Shown here: one piece after another, positions 45,982 to 59,635 of the stretch | Layout of the letters: each line of letters begins with the position of its first letter | Position numbering within the stretch: position 1 is the stretch's first letter | Assembly (NCBI GenBank): GCA_963281155.1 | Contig: CAUJLY010000006.1 | Span: 744,001-808,000, forward strand | Direction of reading: 5' to 3' | DNA length: 64,000 bases | DNA from: Rhabditophanes sp. KR3021 | Lineage: Eukaryota > Nematoda > Chromadorea > Rhabditida > Alloionematidae | The notes under the pieces: generated by a model | Told to the model about the DNA's origin: nothing | What the model saw: the letters and a program-made list of their open reading frames with translations, nothing else | Databases searched by the model: none | Made by a program: the position numbers and the translations under genes

Positions 45982-46443
45982 TTAATTAGTTTGACCTTGA
46001 GCTGTTACGGCAGCAATAATTTCGTCAGCTTTGGCTTGAATATCAGCTTTAGCGGATGCAGCAGCCCCATTTACAGAGTCAATACCGGCTTGTTCGGCAG
46101 TTTGAATAGCTGTTGTGGCTTCTTGTGTTCCGGCAGGTAAAGCTGCTTTGGCAATTGCCTTTAATTCTGTTACAGCTACTTCAGCTGTGGAATCGGCAGC
46201 AGCAATTGCTGTTCCTGAAGCGGCATTGATTTCGGCTGTTGATCCGGCAACTGTTCCCGGAGTAGCGGCTTGTCCAATTGAAATAATAATATTCTTAGCT
46301 GCTGTAGCAGCATCGGTAATCACTCCTACTGCAGTTTTAGCGGCAATTTGGAGTTCTCCAACGGCTGTTGGAGGAGTTTCTTGGGAAAGAACACTTGAGA
46401 CAAGGATAGCTACTGAAAGAATGTTAATGATGTTGAATTGCAT
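45982..46443 (-). CDS. Secreted alanine-rich helical protein
   Basis: 153 residues without introns. The signal peptide [20 protein letters not shown] is followed by a mature chain dominated by Ala, Thr, Ile, Val and Glu with no Cys, Trp, Tyr or Phe ([57 protein letters not shown]). The pattern predicts amphipathic helices with an approximate 11-residue rhythm. Such proteins include LEA-like, lipid-binding and ice-binding types, but no family signature is present. The GC content is near half, against about a quarter nearby, mostly because of GCN Ala codons. The opposite strand is also open, as expected from this composition. Role unknown; protection or lipid binding outside cells is a guess. 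Confidence 0.6.
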   Translation of the reverse strand: MQFNIINILSVAILVSSVLSQETPPTAVGELQIAAKTAVGVITDAATAAKNIIISIGQAATPGTVAGSTAEINAASGTAIAAADSTAEVAVTELKAIAKAALPAGTQEATTAIQTAEQAGIDSVNGAAASAKADIQAKADEIIAAVTAQGQTN

Positions 46444-48390
46444 GATTGATAGTTGATATTAAAGTAACATTTTATTTTGCTTTTATACAAAAACTTTATA
46501 ATTGTAAACAAGAAAAAACTCATTATTAGTAATAAAAATATGTAAAACCCATAGTAATATTGATTTAAGAACAAATACGTGCTAAAATGATCTATTATCT
46601 GGAAAATATTTTCCCCCAGCTTTGTATTAAATATTGGCTTAGCTTTCCACTTAAAATCCTGAACAGCTTTGTATGTTATAATGGGTTATAATATTAAAAA
46701 AATGTCAAGGTACAAACACTTTTTTCTTTTGACTACACAGTTAAAAAAATGTTGAGGTGATATGTGTTATTAAAAGGATTTAAAAGTGCTTAAATATACA
46801 TCACTTTGACCAAAATATGCTTAACTTGATAAACTTTTTCTACATCAAGTTAAACAACACAATAATCTATTTTGTCTTTCAAAGCTGAAATTCATTGAAT
46901 GTTTATTTTTATAGACGTTCAGAGTACAAATAAAAATTGCAAAATGTCCCTATTTTTTTTACTAACATACAATTGCAGTAAAATATCTTGAAGACTATTA
47001 GAAGTAAATTTATTCAAAAAATAAAATTTAATCTGGAATTGTGAATGTGTGGCAAAATAAATTAATTGTCAAATTATGTCGTCATTAGTAATTTGTGGAA
47101 CTAAAACAAGTGTTCACTTTTATAAAATATCAAAACGCTTACTCGGAACCATGACGTCAGATGAAAAATTGTGCTGAAAAAGTCCCTGATTGTAATCATT
47201 TTTAAGTTTGAATAAATTCATTTTTAAATTATTAAGCAAAACGTTGTTTACTTCTTTAGCTTTCTTAATTTATCAAACAATTAAATTCGCATAATTATAT
47301 ATAATGAAAATGATAGATACGTTTCATCCGATACTATTCTGTTGTTAGGTTGCAATTTGTATTTAAATACAATCTTTGTTATTAGAATGTTTTCTTACTT
47401 TTTACCATAAGTTAAATGACTACTGCAACACGGTCTAATAATTAATATAACACTACAAGAAATTATTACCGCAAATTCGGAATTATATACAAACTAAAAG
47501 TTGGACAATAATTATCAACTGTTAGTTAAAAAATCCAATTTCCATTGTTTTTATAAAAGAACATTTTACGATATGTAATTTGTTTCTTGCAAAATATGTA
47601 TGTATATGAACTGAATTTTTGCATATTATACAAATTATTCATTTATTTATAAAAGGATATAAATAGTGTAATGTTTTTGAAATAAAAATAATAAGTATGC
47701 ATATGTTTGTCAGATCAATTGATTTTGACAACAACACATATTAAAGAGCAACCCTTTGATGGCATAATCATTCTTATTAGTAACCAATAACTTCATGTAA
47801 ACAACGCTTGTTATAAATACTAATAATATACATAATATCAATGACGGGGCTATTACTTATGTGACGGGCAACAAATATCTAGTATGCACTTCAAGATGCC
47901 ATTACAATTGCTAATATCCATAAACCAGAACATTTGATATCGAAAGATGATTTTGACATTCAATAGTTTCGCTTATTTGTTTAATTTGTTGTACTTATTT
48001 TTGTATATTTTATTATTTAGTTTTATAATTTTGTTGCAAATATTCACCCAATTCAATTGACCTTCACTCTCTTTTAAAAAGCATAAAAACTTACCTAAAT
48101 AGACTGCGATATTTTGTTTGTTAAAAGTTCACCCACAATCATAGATCATTTTGTTATAATCTTTTTGGCTGGTGATGCTATGGGCTCAACGTTTCCATAT
48201 TATAATGACATCATTTTAGTTGCTATACAAAATTGATATATTTCATCAAAATGGATCTTGTGACTTGCTATTTTACCAATATACACCTATTTCATCACAT
48301 AACGATTATATAAAGGAAAATATTTAATAAATAATTTATATACACAACATAAGTCGTACAAAGTTTTTTCAGTTAATTAATTGCTAGACA
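46444..48390. other. Long intergenic region, nothing recognised
   Basis: Nearly 2 kb of AT-rich DNA before the CHK cluster. I saw no coding stretch, RNA or repeat in it. Confidence 0.5.
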
Positions 48391-49705
48391 ATGGAGAATC
48401 TATTTACAACAAACGAGTTATTGATTTCTACTTTTGATGGAACTAACACGAAAGTTGCCTGGGCCATTCAATGTTTAGTAGACAATTGTGAAGACTTTAA
48501 TGTCTTTAGGGAAAATCGTAAAATTAGTGAAGTAAGTATGGAGCAATATGTGTATGTTCAATGATTTGTTGATTGTTTAGGTTAGTAATAAGAATATTAG
48601 TAATCTTAAGGGCTTTACATCACGAATTTTGTTGGTTACTATTGTGTTTGAGGGAGGAAATGGAGTTCCATTTAAGTGTGTTATGAAGTTGCCTGGACAA
48701 AGTATCGTTATTGAAGAAGAGAATGGTGAGGATGTGAAAGATGAGGTTGTTGCTGCTGAAAGAAATCTTTATATGCTGGTTCATAATAGAGAAGCTATGT
48801 TTCTTAATAAATATCAAGATATTAAGGGATTGAGAATACCTAAATGTTATGGAGTTAAAGATTGGATTAACAAAAAACAAGAAGGAGCTATCTTGATGAA
48901 CTATCTTGGAGATACTCATGCTCATGTTGGTTATTTTGAAAATTTAAATGTTGAACAAACCCAATCTGTGCTTGATCAAATATTTATCTTGCAAAAGCAT
49001 TTTTTGTTGAAAAGGGATGAGGACTGGAAGCCCCACTTTACTCCAATTGTTAAAGCCAGTGATTATGGAGTGTGGATTAAGGCATTTGAACCTAACTTTA
49101 CCTTGATGAAGTCATTCGTTGATGAAAGTCTTTATAAGGATACCGAAAAGGAAATACTTGCTCTGTCTAGCAACTATGTTGAGATGTTGGACTATTTACT
49201 TACTGTTTTACCTTTTGAAGAAGGAAATCAAAGTGTTTTTACACACTCAGACAGTTGGATTAACAACTTCTTGTTCACTAAAAATGGCGAAGGTAAACCT
49301 AGTAACGATGTCACATTATTAGACTTCCAAATATGTTACAATGGTGGAATCGGAAATGATCTTAGTAATACTCTGATCAATTCAACTACTCCAGAGATAA
49401 GAAAGCAACTTGAAAAGACACTTCCTGACTATTATCAAAAACTTAAGAATGAGACAGGTGATAAGTTGAGAATATGTTATGAAACTTTCAAAAAGAATTA
49501 TGATCTTAGTTCGATTTCACACGCCTGTCTTTTTACTATGTGCGTCGGAGTCAATTTGAAGGTTAATGGAGCTAAAGATGGATGTGCTGACTGGGATATC
49601 AAGAAAAAAGATGCTGCCTTTAAATCAATCACAGCTTTGAATGATGCTGTCTATGCTGCTCGTGTTTTAAAACCAGAATGGCTGATTAAAAGGAGTAGTA
49701 ATTGA
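48391..49705 (+). CDS. CHK kinase-like (DUF1679/ecdysteroid-kinase-like) protein, gene 1 of 4
   Basis: The exons 48391-48531 and 48581-49705 give 421 residues. The family has a choline/ecdysteroid kinase-like fold and phosphorylates small molecules, with substrates mostly unknown in nematodes. Visible motifs are VFTHSDSWINNFLF (Brenner-type HxDxxxxN catalytic loop, residues about 270) and LLDFQICYNGG (metal-binding Asp). The N-lobe has KCVMKLPG (the ATP-site Lys). HNREAMFLNKY and ILMNYLGD-type blocks are shared with the three genes downstream. The C-terminus is RVLKPEWLIKRSS. The first intron after codon 47 is shared by all four, which shows tandem duplication. Cytosolic, no signal peptide. 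Appears intact. Confidence 0.9.
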
Positions 49706-50060
49706 TTTTGTTTAGTTACTAATGCTTTTATAGTACTGTTTTAATTTGTTTAATATATTAATTACTGTTTTTTAGTATTTACGTCAAATTATCCAATTTA
49801 TTAGAACTTATACTACTATTATTTAGTCTAAATATAATCTACCTCATAAATTACTTTTATTGTTTTGATAATGAGTTGAATCTCAATTTATTATTTATAC
49901 ACATATAAAAACAAAGCTCCACCCCAATGTAGTATATAAAAAGTGAATTGTGTGGGTTCCGCAAGGTTGCTCCAGTCCTCACTTAGTATATTCCAGCTTG
50001 CTTGGTAGTTCCGTCGGAAGATTGACCCTTGTAGCTACAATTATTTTTTGTTCTTTTTAG
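49706..50060. other. Spacer between CHK genes 1 and 2
   Basis: About 355 bases containing the promoter of gene 2. No specific motif was recognised. Confidence 0.4.
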
Positions 50061-51428
50061 ATGGATTCTATTTTTGTTGATAAGACTTTTGGAGATCTTT
50101 TATTTAAAGGTTACCAATTTACTAATTATTGGATTGTTGAGTGTTTGGTTGGGAAGAGTATGGAATTTAATCAAATGAGGGGTAATTCTAAAATATTATC
50201 TGTAAGTGAATATTGTATGTGTATATTTTTAATTAGTAAAATTTAGTTGGATGGGTATGACATCTCTGGGGGAAAGGGATTTCTTTCAAAAGTATATAAG
50301 ACAACAATTACTTTTGAAAATAATGATAAAGAATATGTTTTTGTAGTAAAAATACCTGGCATAGAAAGTCTTTCAGATTTTTCTGATAAAAATAAAGAAG
50401 AAGGCATAGATTTGCCAGAAATGGAAGCTCAAATCATGGTTGATATGCATAATAGGGAGGTTGAGTTTTACTCTAAATTAGTTCACAAAATGAAAAGCTT
50501 GAAAGTTCCAAAGTGTTTTGGACTTAGAGAGTGGATTGTTGATCAACAAGATGGGATAGTGTTGATGGAATATTTAGGTGATACCGCCATTGTAGCTAAT
50601 TGGTTTAAACCATTAACTTTGAATCAAATTAAGTCTATATTAGATGAAGTTTTTGTTTTGCAATCAAATTCATTGTTGATCAAAGGTGACTGGAAAGGAA
50701 AGTACAGATCAGTTTCACAAAAAGGTGATACTCATTTTATTGCGACAACTTTCGATGCAAGTTGGCAATTAATCAAATCTTATCTAACGGAAGATATATA
50801 TAAAGATATTGAGGAAGATGTAGTTACTATGGCTAGTCATCATGATGCCATTTATCATCATAACAATTGTACGTTGATTAAGGAACCATACTGTGATAGT
50901 GTTTTAACTCATGGGTAAGTATAACATTTGTATACTCTTAAATTTTGAGTTAGTGACTTATGGTGCAACAATCTTATGTTTAAGAAAGTTAATGGACAAG
51001 CTTGTGATGAATTAGCTACGATCATAGATTGGCAAGCATTGTTTGAATGTAATTGCATGAATGATATTTGCATGCCTCTCTTGCTTACTACAACGGCAGA
51101 AATTAGAAGACATTGTTTTGAAACAATTCTACCTGAATATTTTGAGAAGTTAAAGAAGTTTACTGAGGAAAGAAAAGTTGAGTTTAATATGAGTTGGGAA
51201 ATGTTCAGTGATTTGTATCATTTTCAACTTTGCTCGCAATCTTTGATTTATCTTGTTGGATCAAAATTGCTAATTGATTCTTATGAAGGGCCTGATAAAT
51301 TGGATACAAAAACATGGAATCAAGCGATGGCCGTACACGCTGAAAATATTGTTATGGGCTTAAGAGATGCTGTTGATGCAGCTCGAAGGCTTAAACCAGA
51401 ATGGCTTGTTAAGAAAAAGGTTGATTAA
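50061..51428 (+). CDS. CHK kinase-like protein, gene 2 of 4
   Basis: The exons 50061-50201, 50247-50914 and 50954-51428 give 427 residues. The N-lobe nucleotide site is ISGGKGFLSKVYK (Gly-rich) and FVVKIPG. The second intron splits the catalytic motif: CAT GG/T gives HGDLWCNN (HxDxxxxN complete). The metal Asp is in TIIDWQ. It ends RRLKPEWLVKKKVD, very like gene 1. Exon 1 has exactly the same 141-base length as in gene 1. All key residues are present, so it probably is active. Substrate unknown. It lies 355 bases downstream of gene 1, same strand. Confidence 0.9.
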
Positions 51429-51535
51429 ATATGCGTAATAGTTCAATAAATGCCTTACTTTCCTTTATATTTTTAAGATGTTGATACATTTTAATATTTT
51501 ACGTTTACTATTTTATACCAACAATTTTACAGATT

Positions 51536-52867
51536 ATGACTAATTTGCTAGTTCCTTCTTTAAATGGACAAAATTTCAAGGATACTAATATAAGTCTAGA
51601 ATGGATTGTAAATAGTCTAGATAAGAATAGTATAGAATTTAAGAGATTACGTGGAGATTCAAAAGTATCAAAGGTAGACACACATTATTTTTGAGTTTAA
51701 AATATTAAAATTTAGATAACTTTCAAAGACATGTCAAATGGTAAAGAAACATTTGCGATAATGTATAAATTAACTATTCATTTCGATTCCAATACAAAAT
51801 ATATATGTACTTTGAAAATACCAACGGTCGAAGGTTTTAAATTAAATGAATTTGTTGGAATGTATTTAAAATGGTGTCCTAATGAGTAATATATTCTTTT
51901 TTTGATTTTAATTAAATATTTTAGACCTAACTATGGTAAAATGACTAAAGAAACTTTAACTACCAGACATAATAGAGAAATAGCTTGTTACAAACTTTTT
52001 AAAGAAGATCTTAATTTGATTGAAATGTATGGATGTCAAAAGAAAATTCTACATCAACAAGAAGGTGCAATAATATTAAAATATTTAGATAACAAATATA
52101 CACATGTAAGTTATTTTGGTTCCTTCAATGCAACTCAAATTGAAAATGTTGTTGAAAGGATATTAAAGTTACAAATAGCTTCATTCAAAACAAGGAAACA
52201 ATGGGACGGTAAATGCGATTCTTTATTTACAAAACAACAATTTGCCGCCAAACAATCAATGTTTGGAAGCGTCTGGGAAACGATGTATAGTTATGCAAGT
52301 TATGCATATTGTGGATCAATTAGTCGACAAGTATATGCCCTACATAAGAAGTGGGAGCAAATGTACTTTGAAGATTTGGAAAAAGTATTAAGTGAAAATG
52401 AAGGTGAAACTGTTTTAGGTCATAATAATTTAAGTGTAAATAGTGTTGTCTTTGATGAAAATGAACCGGTGATAAGTGATTGGCAACAAATGACCGAGGT
52501 TAATAATGGATCAGATTTAGCAAGTTTAATGGTCAAATGTGTTGATACTGATACAAGACATGAAATTGAGCAATACATATTTCCTTTATTTTATAGTCGA
52601 TTAAAGGAAGGTCTGAAGAATGACGGTTATGAATTAAAAATGACATTTGAAGATTTTAAATATAATTATGATGTGTCATTTATTAATCAAACTATTTTTT
52701 ATCTCATGGATCATGGATTTGCGTTGAAAGAGTATAAGATTCCTGATAAAAATGGTGATGCTTATTTCGATGAGATAAAAAGAAAGTATGCTTTAAAAAT
52801 TTATCATCTTTTTAAAGATTGTCTTGAAATTAAAAGTAAAATTTATCCAGAATGGCCGAATGAATAG
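51536..52867 (+). CDS. CHK kinase-like protein, gene 3 of 4, catalytic Asp replaced
   Basis: The exons 51536-51673, 51716-51885 and 51925-52867 give 416 residues. It has the family N-terminus and hydrophobic blocks (TRHNREIACYKLF, AIILKYLDNKYTHVSYFG). The Gly-rich loop is eroded (DMSNGKETFAIMYK). The catalytic motif reads GHNNLSVNS where genes 1, 2 and 4 have H[SGN]D(S/L)W, so the Asp is Asn and the Trp is Ser. The second metal Asp (ISDWQ) is kept. The frame is open and splice sites are good, so the gene is intact but may be a pseudokinase. Its second intron is not found in the other three. It starts only 108 bases after gene 2 ends. Confidence 0.88.
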
Positions 52868-52968
52868 CATAATAAATAGTTGTATTAAATTATAATTATT
52901 CAACCATTGTCAATAACAATGCAATATTTTTAAAGTTATTTACTTGTAATTTAATATTTGTTTAGATA

Positions 52969-54317
52969 ATGACTAATTTATTGGTAGCTGAGCTAGAAGG
53001 TAAAAACTTTAAAGAATCAAATACAAGTTTAACATGGTTAGTTGATTGTTTGGAAAAGAATAGTGAAGAATTTAATAAATTACGTGGCAACTCAAAAGTT
53101 TCGGATGTATGTGACAAGTATAAAATATAATAATTACATTTTTAGATTGATGGACATGATATTTCAGAGGGAAAAGGATATTTGTCAAAAGTTTATAAAG
53201 TTACTTTAACTTTTGACGATTCACACATTAAACCTTATATTTGTGTTCTAAAAGTTCCCTCAAGTGAAAGTATGAATGAAGCGATTGAACCTGAAATACT
53301 TGAAAAAATGGATGATGCATTTGATGGTGCATTATTAACCAAAGTTCATAATAATGAAGTAACATTTTACACTCAATTTAAAGATGAAAAAGACGTAAAA
53401 TTAATTGATATTTATGGAAGTAGGGAAAGAGTTGTTGATAAAGATGATGGAGCTTTATTGATGGAATATTTAGGAGATGATGCTACACATGTTCATTTCT
53501 TTGACTCGCTAAATTTAGAACAAACATTAAATTTGTTTGATCAAATTTTGGCCCTCCAAATAATATCATTAAAGGATAGATCTAAATGGAAGGGAAAGTG
53601 TGGATATTCTTCATCTTCAACAACTAAAGATATGAGTTATAGATTTGACATGTTTGAACCAAATTGGAATTTAGCAAAGACTTTCATTGATGAAACTTTG
53701 TGGCAAGGAATTAATGATAAAGTGAACAGATTTAGAGTTAACTATTCTAAAGTCATAAATTCTGAATTTGATAAGTTGATTGAAGGAAACGAAAATGAAA
53801 CTGTTGTTTCACATAATGATTTATGGGTAAGGTCATTGTTTAAATTAGTTTATTAGTATATTTTTAGAATAACAACATAATATTTAAGAAGACTGAAGAT
53901 GGAACCATCCTAAATGAACCAACAATAATTGATTGGCAAGACTCTACAGAAGGACCAATATCTTTTGACTTAGCGTCTATATTGTGCAACTGTGTTGATC
54001 CTGAATTAAGACATCACATCGAAGACAAGCATTTGCCTTTATATTTTAAACGATTGAAGGAAGCATGTGAAAAGAATGACGTAAAGCTAGAAATGACTTA
54101 TGAAAAGTTTTTACAAAACTACGATTCCTCTTTTCTTGATCAAACAATGTTTTTCATGATTTATTTAGGTATTTTATTCAATTCCAATAATATGCCAAGG
54201 GAAGGTGGCGACCAATTTTGGGACAAAAAGAAATATAATTTAGGTTTAAAAGTGTATTCCATGCTCTCTGATGCTATTGCTAGGGCTGAACGAATTAACA
54301 GTGAGTGGCTTCAATAA
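52969..54317 (+). CDS. CHK kinase-like protein, gene 4 of 4
   Basis: The exons 52969-53106, 53146-53826 and 53868-54317 give 422 residues. ISEGKGYLSKVYK (Gly-rich loop), ICVLKVPSS (Lys) and ALLMEYLGDDATHVHFF are seen. The catalytic loop is SHNDLW/NNNIIF split by an intron after TGG, and IIDWQDS carries the metal Asp. The intron is close to but not identical with that of gene 2. It begins 102 bases after gene 3 and shares its first 46 codons closely (MTNLLVxxLxGxNFK), so 3 and 4 are the youngest pair. All catalytic residues are intact. Substrate unknown. Confidence 0.9.
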
Positions 54318-54850
54318 TAAATGAAAAATACTTAATATTGCTATTGTTTTGCATTTATTAAATAAAAACTACATCCAAAAATTCATAAAGCATTATATAA
54401 TTTGATCGTAATTTATATTAGAAGTATGAAAGAACACAATTGCGTGAAGTTACAAACGTGTGCGAAAATTTATTTAATCCTCTAATTGTAAATCTATTGA
54501 ACTATTCACCTAGCTGAAAAAAGATTGGTACATTATGTGCCAATGAGCTATCTCTGACAAAGATTTAACCGCATACTTTTTTGACAAGATAAGTTTCAAG
54601 GACGACTCGTTTAGGCCATTTTATCAAAAACCAGCATCTGGTAAAAGTAATATGTGGTTCAAGATAGTCTGAAATGCTTGCATGCCGACAAGCCATTTAC
54701 AATCTACATGCTTTCATACCATACAATAAATGTCATCCCTTTTACTGACAGTACCGCTCAGAATTTACTTTTTAATTTACCATAAAAGCTGCAGCTTTCA
54801 TAACTAATTCCACATTTGTTTAATAAATACTCTAATTTATAATGCCAATA
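54318..54850. other. Intergenic, nothing recognised
   Basis: About 530 bases downstream of the CHK cluster without recognised features. Confidence 0.4.
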
Positions 54851-55340
54851 ATGTCTGTTTCAACAACCGTTCAATCTACAATCCATGCTTTGGATATTGG
54901 TGAAGACTCTCTTGTTTTCCAATAAAGAGTCAACATTTGTATGGCGGGAAACAATAGGGATAAAACTAAACCCTTTAAAAGATTAATACACAATCAAGCT
55001 GAAATTGAGGAGCAGTAAGTTTAAAATATATGTTATTCATTTATTAATTATTTCTTAGATTGGATCAAATGTTTCTTGTCAAACGTATGGAAATGATAAA
55101 AGTCTTTAATGATGTAGTTGAGGAGGCTTATTAAAGTACAAATCACTTTGGCATTGAAGCCTCTGCTGTATATGTTTCTGATGGAATTAGTCTTTTGTAT
55201 TCCAATGCTGACTTGAAAACTTTGAAGTCAAATATTGCCAGTAACACCCTCAACACCCACAAGAAATAATTGCGTCGTAATGATGCCTCTGTTGGATTGT
55301 TATTTGTCAAAGGACACAAATTTGGACTGCTTTCTTGATG
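54851..55340 (+). pseudogene. Unrecognised gene with in-frame TAA stops
   Basis: A single reading frame runs MSVSTTVQSTIHALDIGEDS, AGNNRDKTKPFKRLIHNQ and AEIEEQ. It crosses a normal intron (GTAAGT...TTCTTAG, joining at about 55061) and goes on LDQMFLVKRMEMIKVFNDVV, FGIEASAVYVSDGISLLYSN, NIASNTLNTHKK and ASVGLLFVKGHKFGLL. It is interrupted three times by TAA (after FQ, EEAY and THKK), each without loss of frame, and ends with TGA. A protein-coding frame that is intact apart from point stops is characteristic of a recent pseudogene. I do not recognise the protein. Confidence 0.55.
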
Positions 55341-55917
55341 AAAAACTGTGGAAACCCAAGATATCATTTCTAATTATTAAACATGATACAACTAAAATTT
55401 TATATTTTAAATATATCGCACACAATTAACATAAATAACCTATTCAAGGAAAAATATTTCAAATAAAATTAGGCAATAGTTTGGCGTAAAACAGGATTGT
55501 ATCAAATGATGTCCAGTTTTCTTTAAGTGTAGAAGACAATCCTTTTTTTGTTTTATTTTTAAAACACAACTTTTACATTTCTAAATTATACTTAGTAAGT
55601 GTAAACCTTTTTTTTGTTAATTTAATCTTCATTATTTGTATGCTTCACACATTCTGAAGTTGATACTCTCTCCAGCCGTACTTATTTAGACTGGTTTAAA
55701 AATATTAACTAAAATTAAAAGTACATATTCAAAATTTACATCACAACACACCACACATACTTAAAATCATGCAAATAACAGTTACTTAAGCTCAATTCAA
55801 GCACAAATAAACCTCAACAATACATTACTTGATTATTTTTATTTTCATCTTTTTTCTCATACCATTAATCTTGCATGTTGTTATTTAGTCATAATAAAGA
55901 TTTTCACCAAATCATAT
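55341..55917. other. Intergenic, nothing recognised
   Basis: About 580 AT-rich bases between the pseudogene and the small MITE. Confidence 0.4.
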
Positions 55918-56012
55918 CACGGTGCTAATTTTTAGACTAAAAATGAACATTTAGTTTTAAATAGTCTAAATATACTAATTATAAAATATATGTCCGATTT
56001 TTTAGCACCGTG
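55918..56012. mobile_element. 95-bp MITE with CACGGTGCTAA terminal inverted repeats
   Basis: Begins CACGGTGCTAATTTTTAGAC and ends GATTTTTTAGCACCGTG; the first 11 bases are perfectly inverted. The interior is AT-rich with no ORF. No clear target duplication (ATCATAT / AGGACAA). The ends match the right end of the 3471-5016 element (CACGGTGCT). Confidence 0.8.
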
Positions 56013-57619
56013 AGGACAAAGATGATGAGAATTTAATGACTTAGATCAAATTATTTTTTAAGCAAAGATAAATGAATAGATATACTTCTAATAAGTTATG
56101 TGAAATTTTCAATTTTAAGTGTTTTTGATGAAGATTGAACTTTATATGGGATTGTAAGGCAATATAATTCAAATAAAGCAACAAAGATTTATAAGAACCT
56201 TTAATTGGCCTTAAGTAAATTGTTTTTTGGATCATTAAAAGTATTTCATATTAGCTACAATAATATCAAATAAATAATAGTTAGTAACATGCAAAACAAT
56301 TACATTTATCTAAACATAAACAAGGCAATTGTAATTACTTTTAAAGTGGTGTACCAAAAAGGGCATCTAAAATTGGTAATTTTTAATGGTCATAATTGGT
56401 AGTAAATGTTTATTGTTTTTTGACTAAAATCATTAATATCACCAAAATTAAATGACAATACTTAGTTTAAAATAATTTAGTAGATTAGTATAAATGATGG
56501 AATAAAATAGTATAAATTGGTAATTGATTCATGGTAAGAGACAAACACGCCAATTGACTAGTTAGTTATTCAACATAATAAATCAAGATATGAGCACACG
56601 TTTGTTACTTGTAACTATTTGTTTTTCGGTACTAGAGAGAGGAAATCAGCAAAGTGTTGACGGTAGAAGATACTGTAAAATCTGTGATTAATGCACACCG
56701 ACGGACGGAGATTCTTGTTCACTATATTCAGATTTTCTCATTAGAGTATAGAAAATGTTATTTTTACGTTTTTATTATTAAATACCATTAAAAAAGCAAT
56801 AAACGTTAACATGTAAAAAATTAAAAATGTAAAATCATATTATTTAGGCTTCCGAAAATTGGAAAGTTTTTTTGAATTAATTCAGAAGAAATCAACTTGG
56901 AAAACTCAGATCAAAAATGGAATTTAACATTCAGACCAGCCAAAAAATTTCCTTGTTTGCTATACTCAGTGTGCACTAATGACAGATTTCAATGTAATTG
57001 TAAAGATAGGCAGAGTTAGCCGAATTTGGTTACTGATTATTATATATAAATTACTTGAAGGGTTAAATGGGAGAGTATTTTGTGAGTAGGTTTAAAAAGG
57101 ATTGATGAATAGAAAAGAGTTTGATAAAAAGATAGATGTAATATAAAAAATATTATATTCTTCTATATGATTTGGATAGCAGCAGAAAAACGATAATGAG
57201 AATGTCTAATCAGATTTTTAAAATAACGAGTTAAAGTTACCTGAAAATTACAGAATATTCAAAAGTACCTCTAATTCCAAAACTAGTTAGTGTGAACTGT
57301 CTAATTTTAAATTATTCATATTGAGTTATTTCGCATGATAAACTTAAAATGTGCACATGCGAAACCATATGAACACATTTTATTAATTAATATTTTTTTG
57401 AGGCGAATAAATTGTGCAAAATCATTCTATTACATTTAAACATGATCTTGCTGAACTTTTTTAATTATGTTTTGGAGTGATAAAGAGTATAATGAATAGA
57501 TATTCATGTATTACTTTGAGATTACCGTGATAAATAGATCGTATATCACATCAAATTGATAAAGAATATAATACATTGTTTTTTAATTTAAAGAATTTAT
57601 TAAAATATTATTATGCACA
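56013..57619. other. Long intergenic region, nothing recognised
   Basis: 1.6 kb of AT-rich DNA downstream of the P450. I saw no coding stretch or RNA. 56620-56720 has a slightly higher GC island (GTACTAGAGAGAGGAAATCAG) without a frame. Confidence 0.45.

Positions 57620-59635
<2,016 letters not shown>

Noticed and set aside
46115..46456. 113-codon plus-strand ORF opposite the Ala-rich gene.
   Set aside because: It is the antisense of GCN-rich codons; the minus strand has the signal peptide and sensible composition.
48620..48925. 101-codon minus-strand ORF within CHK gene 1.
   Set aside because: It is antisense to the conserved kinase domain and has no independent evidence.
54851..55340. Idea that TAA encodes Gln in this organism, from the TAA-only interruptions here and in the BAF copy.
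   Set aside because: Intact genes in the window (for example the IgGFc, ALP and CHK genes) end in TAA and code Gln with CAA, so TAA is a normal stop.
55918..56012. Palindromic 95-base unit considered as a transcription terminator.
   Set aside because: Its ends match the CACGGTG element family and there is no gene ending beside it, so a MITE is simpler.
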